From NCBI GenBank assembly GCA_021792885.1, contig JAJYTV010000001.1, positions 1-32,087 on the forward strand: 32,087 bases of DNA, in the 5' to 3' direction. The translations under genes and the position numbers were made by a program. A model generated the notes under the pieces. The model made no database searches. It was not told the DNA's origin and saw only the letters and a list, made by a program, of their open reading frames with translations. Origin of the DNA: Bacillota bacterium. GTDB taxonomy: Bacteria > Bacillota > Sulfobacillia > JAJZYS01 > JAJYTV01. Position 1 is the stretch's first letter. Every line of letters starts with the position of its first letter. Positions 14,965 through 22,446 of the stretch are shown in pieces.

Positions 14965-15023
14965 GGCGATACAGGTTGGCCGCCGCCGAGCGGACGGCTG
15001 GCCGCCCGCAGGAGGGAAAAGCT

Positions 15024-15353
15024 TTGGGTGCTACGGTAGGCAGCGTTTCCGAGGACACCTTCGCGACGGAGGTGCTCGGCGCGGACCGTCCGGTGCTCGT
15101 CGATTTCTGGGCGGAGTGGTGCGGCCCGTGCCGCATGGTCTCACCCGTCGTGGAGGACCTCGCGGGGGAGTTCGGCGAGCGCCTCAAGGTCGTCAAGCTG
15201 AACGTCGACGAGAGCCCGCAGATCGCGTCGCAGTACGGCATCATGAGCATCCCGACGCTCGCCGTGTTCGACGGCGGGCGCCTGAAGGACCGCCTCGTCG
15301 GCTACCGGCCGAAGAACCAGTTGCGCCAGGAGCTCGAGCGCACGCTCGCCTGA
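15024..15353 (+). CDS. trxA: Thioredoxin
   Basis: A 109-residue cytosolic thioredoxin, the usual length. It contains VDFWAEWCGPCRMVSP with the redox-active CGPC, the NVDESPQIASQYGIMSIPTL strand and cis-proline region (IPT), and the C-terminal VGYRPKNQLRQELE helix. It would reduce disulfides of ribonucleotide reductase and other enzymes using thioredoxin reductase, which is not encoded in this window. The start is TTG at 15024 with AGGAGGGAAAAGC upstream; the extra residues in the longer frame overlap the leader. It has its own promoter and a strong hairpin follows the stop. Confidence 0.95.
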   Translation: MGATVGSVSEDTFATEVLGADRPVLVDFWAEWCGPCRMVSPVVEDLAGEFGERLKVVKLNVDESPQIASQYGIMSIPTLAVFDGGRLKDRLVGYRPKNQLRQELERTLA

Positions 15354-15380
15354 GCTTGCGTAAGCGCAGTCCCATGGGTC

Positions 15381-15409
15381 GCGGCCGGAGGGAGACTCCC
15401 TCCGGCCGC
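15381..15409 (+). terminator. trxA terminator hairpin
   Basis: GCGGCCGGAGGGA (15381-15393) and TCCCTCCGGCCGC (15397-15409) pair perfectly around GAC, 28 bases after the trxA stop. The following GTTCGGCTTCTC is only slightly T-rich. Confidence 0.7.
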
Positions 15410-15412
15410 GTT

Positions 15413-15822
15413 CGGCTTCTCATCGCGGCCCTCGCACTGGCGCTCGCCGGTGTGATCCCGCACCTGCTGCGGCGGCCCGCGGCGCCGCAACCGGCTCCGT
15501 CGTCTTCTGCGACAGCGGCGAGTCTCTCGCCGACTGGTCCTAGCACCTCGGCCGCTGGGCGAGCGTCAGCTTCGACGCCGCGACGATCATGCCCCAGGGC
15601 GGCGTGCAGGTGCCGGCGCAGGCGCTTGGGCTCGCGCGACACGTGGCCCCCAGCCCTACCTCTGCGGCTCGAACGACAGACCGACTTCGACGCGCGGCAG
15701 CTCGACAGGGCCCTGCGAAGCCCCGGGCGAACGCGCGCGTTGCTCGCGGCGCTCCTGCGCGCGGTGCGCGGCGGGCCCTACGCGGGCATCAACATCGGCT
15801 TCGAAGCGACGCTAGCAGAAAG
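15413..15822 (+). pseudogene. Degraded glycosyl hydrolase family 18-like (spore hydrolase type) gene
   Basis: Pieces of one protein are scattered over frames. A hydrophobic N-terminus, LLIAALALALAGVIPHLL, comes first. CDSGESLADWS then ends at an in-frame TAG (15541-15543) and continues HLGRWASVSFDAATIMPQGGVQVPAQALGLAR. After a shift to another frame comes TDFDARQLDRAL and RGGPYAGINIGFEATLAE. The VPAQALGLAR, FDARQLDRAL and YAGINIxFE segments follow the order seen in family 18 hydrolases of the YaaH/spore type, where the last should read like DGINIDFE; the acidic residues here are A, N and G. The 3' two thirds of the family domain are missing. Frameshifts, an internal stop and truncation show a dead gene. 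The family call is by eye only. Confidence 0.6.
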
Positions 15823-15866
15823 GACGAGCCGGGGCGGCCCGCAGTGTGGGCCCGCCCCGGCTCGTC
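15823..15866. terminator. Terminator hairpin after the M20 dipeptidase
   Basis: GACGAGCCGGGGCGG (15823-15837) pairs with CCGCCCCGGCTCGTC (15852-15866), and the inner CCC/GGG extends the stem with a one-base bulge. It directly follows the minus-strand stop at 15873. Confidence 0.65.
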
Positions 15867-15872
15867 ACGCGG

Positions 15873-17225
15873 TCAGGCGCTCTGGTAGAAGTGCCAGAGC
15901 GCGACCATGCCCTTCGAGAAGTTCTCCAGGGAGAAGTGCTCGTTCGGCGCGTGCAGGTTCTCGTCCGGCAGGCCGAAGCCCATCAGGAGGGTCGGCAGGC
16001 CGAGCAGCCCACGGAACATCGTGACGACGGGGATCGAGCCGCCCATGCGGATCTCGTCCGGGTCCTTGCCGTAGGCCGCGCGCAGGGCGGAGCGGGCCGC
16101 GGCGAGCGCCGGGTGCCCCGGCTCCGCGAGGTAGCCGCCGTCGCCCGCGCCGGTCGCGATCTCGAGCTGGACCCACGCGGGGGCGTGGCGGCGCAGATGC
16201 GTCTCGAGCGCCGCCGCCACCTTGGCCGGGTCCTGGTCGGGGACGAGCCGGCAGGTGATCTTCGCGTGCGCCTCGGACGGGATGACCGTCTTGCGCCCCT
16301 CGCCGAGGAAGCCGGACCACATGCCGTTCACCTCGAGCGTCGGGCGCGTCCAGACGCGCTCGAGCGTCGTGCGTCCGCTTTCGCCGAAGAGGGCGAAGGC
16401 GCCGGACTGCGCGAGGAACTCCTCGTCGGAGAAGCCGAGCCGATCGAACTGGTCGCGCTCTGCCGGCGTCAACTCCCGCACGCCGTCGTAGAAGCCCTCG
16501 ACCGCGACGCTGCCGTCGGGCCGGTGCAGGGTCGCGATCAGGGAGGCGAGTTCGTGGGCCGCGTTCGGCACCGCGCCGCCGAAGAGGCCCGAATGCAGGT
16601 CGTGCTCCGCCGTGCGCAGCGTGAACTCGGCGCCGCACATGCCGCGCAGGCCGACGCAGAGCGCCGGGACGCCCTCGCGCAGCATCGAGGTGTCCGAGAC
16701 GACGACGTAGTCGGCGGCGAGCAGAGCCTTGTGGGATGCGACGAACGGCGCGAGGTTCGCGGAGCCGATCTCCTCCTCGCCCTCGATCAAGAAGCGCAGG
16801 TTCACCTGGAGGTCGCCCTGCGCGATCATGCCCTGGGCGACGAAGAGGTGCATCATCATCTGGCCCTTGTCGTCGGTCGCGCCGCGGGCGTAGATCTTCC
16901 CGTCGCGCACGGTCGGCTCGAAGGGCGGCGTGTCCCAGAGCGCGAGCGGGTCGGGGGGCTGCACGTCGTAGTGGCCGTAGACGAGGACCGTCGGGCGGCC
17001 CGGGGCGTGCAGATGGTCGCCGTAGACGACTGGGTGGCCGCCCGTCTCGTAAAGGTCGACGTGTTCGAGGCCGATCCCGCGCATGAAGTCCGCGAGGTGG
17101 TTTGCCGCGCGGCGCACGTCGGGCGCGCGCTCGGGCTCCGTCGAGACGGACGGGATCGAGAGCAGCGCGAAGAGCGCAGCAAGCTGCTCCTCGCGGTGTG
17201 CGGCGAGGTAGGCTGCAGGGTCCAA
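15873..17225 (-). CDS. M20-family dipeptidase
   Basis: A 450-residue zinc dipeptidase of the M20 (carnosinase/CNDP-like) group, cytosolic, with no signal peptide. Metal and catalytic residues are all visible: YGHYDVQP with H85 and D87, TDDKG with D118, EGEEEIGS with E151/E152, VSDTS with D178, and a C-terminal HAPNEHF providing the last His. The lid domain includes LRTAEHDLHSGLFGGAVPN, characteristic of this subfamily. It likely hydrolyses dipeptides from peptide uptake or protein turnover. The start is TTG at 17225, with a very strong TAAGGAGGAA upstream. It lies 12 nt after the YuiD-like gene and is probably cotranscribed with it. Confidence 0.92.
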   Translation of the reverse strand: MDPAAYLAAHREEQLAALFALLSIPSVSTEPERAPDVRRAANHLADFMRGIGLEHVDLYETGGHPVVYGDHLHAPGRPTVLVYGHYDVQPPDPLALWDTPPFEPTVRDGKIYARGATDDKGQMMMHLFVAQGMIAQGDLQVNLRFLIEGEEEIGSANLAPFVASHKALLAADYVVVSDTSMLREGVPALCVGLRGMCGAEFTLRTAEHDLHSGLFGGAVPNAAHELASLIATLHRPDGSVAVEGFYDGVRELTPAERDQFDRLGFSDEEFLAQSGAFALFGESGRTTLERVWTRPTLEVNGMWSGFLGEGRKTVIPSEAHAKITCRLVPDQDPAKVAAALETHLRRHAPAWVQLEIATGAGDGGYLAEPGHPALAAARSALRAAYGKDPDEIRMGGSIPVVTMFRGLLGLPTLLMGFGLPDENLHAPNEHFSLENFSKGMVALWHFYQSA

Positions 17226-17237
17226 AGGGATTCCTCC

Positions 17238-17693
17238 TTAGATATAGTAGAGCAGTGCCACGATCACGCCGAGCACGGCGCCGGCGACGACCTCCTGCGG
17301 CGTGTGGCCAAGCTGCTCCTTGAACTCGGGGTCGTCGCCGCGCCCGAGGAAGGAGTTCAAAAAGCGCGCCTGCTGACCGACCGCGTAGCGGATGTTCACC
17401 GCGTCGTAGAGCACGATCGTCGAGAAGACGGCGACGACCGCGAAGAGGTCCGAGTGCCATCCGTGCGTGCTGCCGACGGCCGCCGCGAGCGCCGTGACCA
17501 TCGCCGAGTGGGAGCTCGGCATCCCGCCCGAGCTGAACAGGCGCTCGGAGAGAATGGTGCGCGCGCGCACCGAGGACACGATGAACTTGATCACCTGGGC
17601 GGCCGCCATCGCCGTGGCGGCTGTGACCAGCATGCGGTTCTCGTCGGCGACCTGGTGCAGGAAGAAGGCAAGAGCGTGGAATAGCTCGTGCAA
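17238..17693 (-). CDS. Divergent PAP2-family membrane protein (YuiD/DUF212-like)
   Basis: A 151-residue membrane protein of the YuiD type, a short relative of PAP2 phosphatases. It has helices around AATAMAAAQVIKFI, MVTALAAAV, LFAVVAVFSTIVLYDAV and VVAGAVLGVIVALLYYI. Conserved motifs are SSGGMPSSHSAMVTAL, YDAVNIRYAVGQQA and LGHTPQEVVAG, diagnostic for the group. The PSSH triad recalls the phosphatase active site, but the biochemical role of the family is not established. The start is TTG at 17693 with GGGAGGG nine bases upstream. The gene precedes the M20 dipeptidase in the same direction and is divergent from lepA. Confidence 0.88.
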   Translation of the reverse strand: MHELFHALAFFLHQVADENRMLVTAATAMAAAQVIKFIVSSVRARTILSERLFSSGGMPSSHSAMVTALAAAVGSTHGWHSDLFAVVAVFSTIVLYDAVNIRYAVGQQARFLNSFLGRGDDPEFKEQLGHTPQEVVAGAVLGVIVALLYYI

Positions 17694-17775
17694 GGTGTGG
17701 CGGCCCTCCCGGCAGATTGCGTTAGGAAGTTCCCGGCCCCCGGGCGGAACTCCTGCCCTCGGGCGGAGGGCGCTT

Positions 17776-17804
17776 TTGACGGCTTGAGGGCCCCATGCTA
17801 CCGT
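17776..17804 (+). promoter_or_regulatory. lepA-hemW promoter (TTGACG-N17-TACCGT, extended -10)
   Basis: TTGACG at 17776-17781, then 17 bp, then TACCGT at 17799-17804, with TGC directly before the -10 (CATGCTACCGT). Transcription would start near 17811, giving a leader of about 45 nt before lepA. Confidence 0.6.
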
Positions 17805-17855
17805 AAAGGGACATCATGCCCAGGGCGGCAACGACGGAAGGCGGAGAGCCAAGGC

Positions 17856-19655
17856 TTGAAGGGGCAGCAAGCGATTCGCAACTTCTGCATCATCGCCCAT
17901 ATTGACCACGGCAAGTCGACGCTCGCGGACCGCCTGATCGAAGCGACGGGTACGCTGGCGGCGCGCGAGATGCAAGAGCAGGTGCTCGACTCGATGGACC
18001 TCGAGCGCGAGCGCGGCATCACGATCAAGGCGCAGGCCGTGCGCCTCGACTACGTGCGGGCGGACGGCTCCCGCTACGAGCTGAACCTGATCGACACGCC
18101 GGGCCACGTCGACTTCTCCTACGAGGTCTCGCGCTCGCTCGCGGCCTGCGAGGGGGCGCTGCTCGTGATCGACGCGGCGCAGGGCGTCGAGGCCCAGACG
18201 CTCGCGAACCTCTACCTCGCGCTGGAGCACGACCTCGAGATCATCCCCGTGATCAACAAGATCGACCTGCCGCAGGCCGATCCGGACCGCGTGCGCCGCG
18301 AGCTCGAGCAGATCGGCCTCGACCCGGATTCCGCCGTCCTCGCCTCGGCGAAGGAGGGCACCGGCATCGGGGAGATCCTCGAGGCGGTCGTGGAGCGCGT
18401 CCCGCCGCCCTCAGGGGAGGAGGAGGCGGCGCTGCGGGCGCTGATCTTCGACTCCCACTTCGATTCCTACCGCGGCGTCGTGTGCCACGTGCGCGTCGTC
18501 GAGGGCGCGCTGCGGCTCGGCGGGCGCATCCGCCTGATGGCGACGGGGGCCGCCTACGAGGTGACGGACCTCGGCACCTTCCGGCCCGCACCGACGGCGG
18601 CCGACCGGCTCGCGACGGGGGAGGTCGGCTATTTCGCCGCGGCGATCAAGAACGTGCGCGACGCGCGCGTCGGCGATACGGTGACGAGCGCGGAGCGCGG
18701 CGCCGGCGAGCCCCTGCCGGGCTACCGGCCCGCCGTCCCGATGGTCTTCGCGGGCCTCTACCCGAGCGAGCCGAGCAAGTACGACCTCCTGCGCGAGGCG
18801 CTCGAGCGCCTGCAGCTCAACGACGCGGCGCTCTCCTTCGAGCCCGAGACCTCAGGAGCCCTCGGCTTCGGCTTCCGCTGCGGCTTCCTCGGGCTCCTGC
18901 ACCTCGAGATCGTGCAGGAGCGCCTCGAGCGCGAGTACGACATCGACCTCGTCGTGACGGCGCCGAGCGTCGTCTACACGGTGCACTACCAGGGCGGGGC
19001 GGTCGAGCGGATCGAGAACCCCGCCGCCCTGCGCCCCGAGCGCGGCATCGAGGCGATCGAGGAGCCCTACGTCGAGGCGACGGTGATCGCGCCGACGAGC
19101 TTCGTCGGGCCGGTGATGGAGCTTTGCCAGGAACGCAGGGGCCAGTTCAAGACGATCGACTACCCCTCGCCGGACCGCGCCGTGCTGAGCTACCTCCTGC
19201 CGCTCGGGGAGATCATGTACGACTTCTTCGACCAGCTGAAGTCGCGCACGCGGGGCTACGCCTCGCTCGACTACCAGCTGGCCGGCGACCGCCCGGGCGA
19301 TCTCGTGCGGGTCGACGTGCTCTTGAACGGAGAGGCGGTCGACGCGCTCTCCTTCATCGTGCACCGCGACGAGGCCCCCTCCCAGGGCCGCGCCGTCTGC
19401 GAGAAGCTGCGCGAGGTGATCCCGCGCCAGCTCTTCGACGTGCCGGTGCAGGCCGCCGTCGGCGGCCGCGTCCTCGCGCGCGAGACGATCCGGGCGCTGC
19501 GCAAGGACGTCCTCGCGAAGTGCTACGGCGGGGACATCACGCGCAAGCGCAAGCTCCTCGAGAAGCAGAAGGAAGGCAAGAAGCGGATGCGCCGCCTCGG
19601 CCAGGTGGAGGTGCCGCAGGAGGCGTTCATGGCCGTCCTGCGCCGCGGTGACTGA
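17856..19655 (+). CDS. lepA: Elongation factor 4 (LepA) GTPase
   Basis: A 599-residue translational GTPase that back-translocates or remodels stalled ribosomes. G1 is AHIDHGKST near the N-terminus; the switch region ERERGITIKAQ, G3 DTPGHVDF and G4 NKIDLP follow. The LepA-specific C-terminal domain ends with CYGGDITRKRKLLEKQKEGKKRM, which is nearly invariant in the family. The length is canonical. The start is TTG at 17856 with GGAGAG upstream; the additional 56 codons of open frame overlap the promoter. It lies upstream of hemW, overlapping it by 8 nt, the usual Bacillota pair. Confidence 0.98.
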   Translation: MKGQQAIRNFCIIAHIDHGKSTLADRLIEATGTLAAREMQEQVLDSMDLERERGITIKAQAVRLDYVRADGSRYELNLIDTPGHVDFSYEVSRSLAACEGALLVIDAAQGVEAQTLANLYLALEHDLEIIPVINKIDLPQADPDRVRRELEQIGLDPDSAVLASAKEGTGIGEILEAVVERVPPPSGEEEAALRALIFDSHFDSYRGVVCHVRVVEGALRLGGRIRLMATGAAYEVTDLGTFRPAPTAADRLATGEVGYFAAAIKNVRDARVGDTVTSAERGAGEPLPGYRPAVPMVFAGLYPSEPSKYDLLREALERLQLNDAALSFEPETSGALGFGFRCGFLGLLHLEIVQERLEREYDIDLVVTAPSVVYTVHYQGGAVERIENPAALRPERGIEAIEEPYVEATVIAPTSFVGPVMELCQERRGQFKTIDYPSPDRAVLSYLLPLGEIMYDFFDQLKSRTRGYASLDYQLAGDRPGDLVRVDVLLNGEAVDALSFIVHRDEAPSQGRAVCEKLREVIPRQLFDVPVQAAVGGRVLARETIRALRKDVLAKCYGGDITRKRKLLEKQKEGKKRMRRLGQVEVPQEAFMAVLRRGD

Positions 19656-20793
19656 ACTTTTGGGCGCCTACGTCCACCTGCCGTACTGTCCCTACAAGTG
19701 CCACTACTGCGACTTCAACGCCTACCGCCTGCCGCGGGCGGAGGGCGCACGGGCCGAGATGGCCCGGGCGATCGCGCGGGAGATCGAGGCCGCGCCCGGC
19801 AAGGACCGCCAGGGGCGCATCGCCTCGATCTTCTTCGGCGGCGGCACGCCGAGCCTCTTCTCGCCGCAGGAGATCGCACGGATCCTCGCGGCGCTCAGGG
19901 AGCGCTACGAGGTCGCGCGCGGCGCGGAGGTGACGCTCGAGTGCAACCCGGGAACGCTCGACCCCGCGTCCCTGCAGGGGCTGCGCGCGGCCGGCGTGAA
20001 CCGCCTCTCGATCGGTGCCCAGAGCTTCTCGCAGGAGACGCTACGGCGCCTCGGGCGCCTGCACACGCCTGAGGAGACGCGGCAGGCCGTGCGCATGGCG
20101 CGCGCCGCGGGCTTTGCGAACCTCTCCCTCGACGTGATCTACGGTCTTCCCGGGGAGACGCCCGAGGACGCGCTCAAAAGCGCGCAGGAGGCGCTCGCTC
20201 TGGGGATCGAGCACCTCTCGGCCTACGCCCTCGAACTCGAGGAGAAGACGCTCTTCGGCGCCCTCGCGGCGCGGGGGGAGCTGCCGCTGCCGCCGGAGGA
20301 GGAGGTCGTGCGCGCGGGCGACCTGATCGAGGGCGCCTGCGCGCAGGCAGGACTCACGCGCTACGAGGTGTCGAACTTCGCGCGCCCCGGCCGCCAGAGC
20401 CGGCACAACATGCTCTACTGGCTGCAGGGATCCTACCGCGGCTTCGGCCCCGGCGCCCACTCGCACCTCTTCGGGCGGCGCTTTTGGAACGTCTCGGCGC
20501 CGGGGGAGTACCTGCGGCGCACGGCTGGGGGCGGCGAGGCGGTCGAGGGGGAGGAGACGCTCTCGCCGCAGGCGCGGATGGGCGAGTGGGTCTACCTGCG
20601 ATTGCGCCTCGCGGAAGGCTTCTCGCTCGCGGCGTTCGCGCGCCGCTTCGGCCGCCCGCTCGACGCGGCCTACCCCGGCGTGCGCGAGGCGCTCCTGCGC
20701 GACGGGCTGCTCGCCCGCGAGAGGGGCTGGGTGCGCCCGACGCCGCGCGGGCGCTGGCTCCTGCACCGCGTCGCGGCGCCCTTCCTCGCTTGA
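19648..20793 (+). CDS. hemW: HemW, radical SAM heme chaperone
   Basis: A 381-residue radical SAM protein. The cluster motif is C14-P-Y-K-C18-H-Y-C21 followed by DFNAY; then come FFGGGTPSL, LECNPGTLD, NRLSIGAQSF and LDVIYGLPGET, all typical of the HemN/HemW family. It lacks the N-terminal extension of true coproporphyrinogen dehydrogenase HemN, and its location directly behind lepA is that of HemW, which delivers heme to respiratory enzymes. The start GTG (19648) overlaps the lepA stop as GTGACTGA, so the two are translationally coupled. C-terminal winged helix residues (LRLAEGFSLAAFARRFG) are complete. Confidence 0.93.
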   Translation: MTELLGAYVHLPYCPYKCHYCDFNAYRLPRAEGARAEMARAIAREIEAAPGKDRQGRIASIFFGGGTPSLFSPQEIARILAALRERYEVARGAEVTLECNPGTLDPASLQGLRAAGVNRLSIGAQSFSQETLRRLGRLHTPEETRQAVRMARAAGFANLSLDVIYGLPGETPEDALKSAQEALALGIEHLSAYALELEEKTLFGALAARGELPLPPEEEVVRAGDLIEGACAQAGLTRYEVSNFARPGRQSRHNMLYWLQGSYRGFGPGAHSHLFGRRFWNVSAPGEYLRRTAGGGEAVEGEETLSPQARMGEWVYLRLRLAEGFSLAAFARRFGRPLDAAYPGVREALLRDGLLARERGWVRPTPRGRWLLHRVAAPFLA

Positions 20794-20819
20794 CAGCCGT
20801 TTTGCTTGCATGCTAGGGT
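20790..20819 (+). promoter_or_regulatory. hrcA operon promoter (TTGACA-N18-TAGGGT, extended -10)
   Basis: TTGACA (20790-20795) overlaps the hemW stop; an 18-bp spacer leads to TAGGGT (20814-20819) with TGC just before it. Transcription would begin near 20826, inside the CIRCE element, so HrcA bound there would block initiation. Confidence 0.75.
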
Positions 20820-20823
20820 CAAT

Positions 20824-20850
20824 GTAGCACTCGTCTATGCTGAGTGCTAA
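20824..20850 (+). promoter_or_regulatory. CIRCE operator for HrcA
   Basis: The inverted repeat GTAGCACTC-N9-GAGTGCTAA matches the CIRCE consensus TTAGCACTC-N9-GAGTGCTAA with a single mismatch at the second position of the left arm region. It spans the predicted transcription start and lies just before hrcA, so the heat-shock run is autorepressed by HrcA. Confidence 0.95.
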
Positions 20851-20863
20851 GGGGGCGCTGCAG

Positions 20864-21874
20864 GTGTTGCTCGACGAGCGCAAACGGCAGGTGCTTCGCG
20901 CGATCGTCGAAGACTACGTCGCCTCGGCGGAGCCGATCGGCTCGCGCACGCTCGCCCGCACGCACAACCTCGGCGTGAGTTCGGCGACCATCCGCAACGA
21001 GATGGCCGATCTCGAGGCCCTGGGGCTGCTCGACAAGCCCCATACGTCGGCCGGACGCGTGCCGTCCGACCGTGGCTACCGCCTCTACGTCGACCGGCTG
21101 ATGCAGCCGACGCCGCTGACGGAGCAGGACGTCGTGCAGGTGCAGGGTCTGTACCTCAGCCGCGTGCGGGAGATCGAGTACCTGATCGCGCAGACGATGC
21201 GGCTTTTGAGCCATGCGGGGGACTTCATGACGCTCGCGGTCGGGCCGGAGATGCAGCGGGCCGTGCTCAAGCGGATCGAGGCGCTGCCGGCCGACGAGGG
21301 GCGCATGGCCCTCGTGCTCGTGACCGACTACTACGTGCAGCACCGCATGATCGAAGTGCCGCAGGGATCGGATCCGGAGAGCCTGCGGCGCACGCTGCAG
21401 GAGCTCTCGGAGCGCCTGCGCGGCCTCACGGTGGAGAAGATCAACCGCTCGCTGCTGGAGACGGTGGCGCGCGAGTTGAACGGCCGGATCTATGACGAGC
21501 TGATCCAGTTCCTCGAGGACTGCCTCACGCCGACCGACGCGGACCGGCTGCGCATCGCCGGCACGTCCCACTTCCTGAGCCAGCCGGAGTTCCGCGAGGC
21601 AGAGCGCATCCGGGCGGCGATCCAGCTCATCGAGCAGCAGTCGACGCTCGGGGAGCTCCTGCGCAACGGCGCGGGCGAGGGCGTACAGGTCCGCATCGGC
21701 CAGGAGAACCCGCTGCCGCTCGCGCATGACCTCTCGATCGTGACGCTCGGGGTCGCGCGCGGCGGCGAGATCGTCGCCCGGTTCGGACTCGTGGGACCCA
21801 AGCGCATGGACTACGCACGGGCGCTCGCGCTCGCGCAGGAGGTCTGGCAGGCGCTCGACGAGGCGATCAACTGA
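20864..21874 (+). CDS. hrcA: Heat-inducible transcription repressor HrcA
   Basis: A 336-residue repressor that binds CIRCE and needs GroEL for activity. The N-terminal winged helix reads LDERKRQVLRAIVEDYVASA, EPIGSRTLAR, SSATIRNEMADLEALGLL and HTSAGRVPSDRGYRLYVD. The GAF-like core and the C-terminal segment LGVARGGEIVARFGLVGPKRMDY are intact. An ATG at 20837 in the same frame lies inside the CIRCE spacer and has no ribosome binding site; the GTG at 20864 behind AAGGGGG gives the normal N-terminus, so it was preferred (TTG 20867 also possible). First gene of the CIRCE-controlled run with grpE and dnaJ. Confidence 0.95.
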   Translation: MLLDERKRQVLRAIVEDYVASAEPIGSRTLARTHNLGVSSATIRNEMADLEALGLLDKPHTSAGRVPSDRGYRLYVDRLMQPTPLTEQDVVQVQGLYLSRVREIEYLIAQTMRLLSHAGDFMTLAVGPEMQRAVLKRIEALPADEGRMALVLVTDYYVQHRMIEVPQGSDPESLRRTLQELSERLRGLTVEKINRSLLETVARELNGRIYDELIQFLEDCLTPTDADRLRIAGTSHFLSQPEFREAERIRAAIQLIEQQSTLGELLRNGAGEGVQVRIGQENPLPLAHDLSIVTLGVARGGEIVARFGLVGPKRMDYARALALAQEVWQALDEAIN

Positions 21875-21887
21875 GGGCGCCCGGCGG

Positions 21888-22436
21888 ATGGCGCCGGGCG
21901 CCGGCTTGGAGGGAACCGACCTGAGCGAGAAGAGCCGCCCGGAGGAAGAGGCGCAGGACGAGGAACTGCGCGAAGGGCCCGCCGAGGAGGCGGGCGGCGC
22001 TGCGGGCCCCGAGGGGCGCATCGCCGAGCTCGAGCAGCAGAACCTGCGCCTGCTCGCGGATTTCGAGAACTTCCGGCGCCGGCAGGTGCGCGCGGAGCAG
22101 GAACTGCGCGCGCGCGTGCGCGAGGAGGCCGTCTCGGCGCTCCTGCCGCTCGCCGACGACCTCGAGCGCGCGCTGGCGGCCGCATCCGAGGACGACCCGC
22201 TGCGCACCGGCGTCGCGCTCGTGGAGCGCTCGCTGCAGTCCGTGCTCGCGCGCTTCGGCGCGCAGCCGATCGAAGCCCAGGGCCAGCCGTTCGACCCGGC
22301 GCTGCACGAGGCGGTCGCCGAGGACGAGAGCGACCTGCCTCCCGGCACCGTGACGGCTCAGCTGCGCCGCGGCTACCGCGTCGACGAGCGCGTCGTGCGT
22401 CCGGCGATGGTGCGGGTCGCGAAGGCCCGAGAGTGA
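21888..22436 (+). CDS. grpE: GrpE nucleotide exchange factor
   Basis: A 182-residue co-chaperone that releases ADP from DnaK. It has an acidic, Glu-rich N-terminal tail, then the long coiled coil (LEQQNLRLLADFENFRRRQ) and the beta domain (FDPALHEAVAEDE, GTVTAQLRRGYRVDERVVRPAMVRV), complete to the end. The start is uncertain: ATG 21888 has a weak site, whereas GGAGGG at 21908-21913 would best serve a CTG at 21921. It sits 13 nt behind hrcA. The partner dnaK, which normally follows, is absent; dnaJ begins 10 nt after the stop. Confidence 0.93.
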   Translation: MAPGAGLEGTDLSEKSRPEEEAQDEELREGPAEEAGGAAGPEGRIAELEQQNLRLLADFENFRRRQVRAEQELRARVREEAVSALLPLADDLERALAAASEDDPLRTGVALVERSLQSVLARFGAQPIEAQGQPFDPALHEAVAEDESDLPPGTVTAQLRRGYRVDERVVRPAMVRVAKARE

Positions 22437-22446
22437 GGCGCGGCTG

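Noticed and set aside
12617..16024. A 1135-codon plus-strand open frame spanning the holA end, rpsT antisense, the ABC remnant, spoIIP and trxA
   Set aside because: It is an Arg/Ala/Pro-rich shadow frame of GC-rich coding DNA. Only two short pieces of it (ABC signature region, GH18-like tail) have homology, and these were called as pseudogenes.
20369..20375. Isolated TGTCGAA (Spo0A-like) site; others at 33-39 and 31454-31460
   Set aside because: A 7-mer is expected a few times by chance in a window of this size, and two of these lie inside coding sequence. Only the tandem pair was kept.
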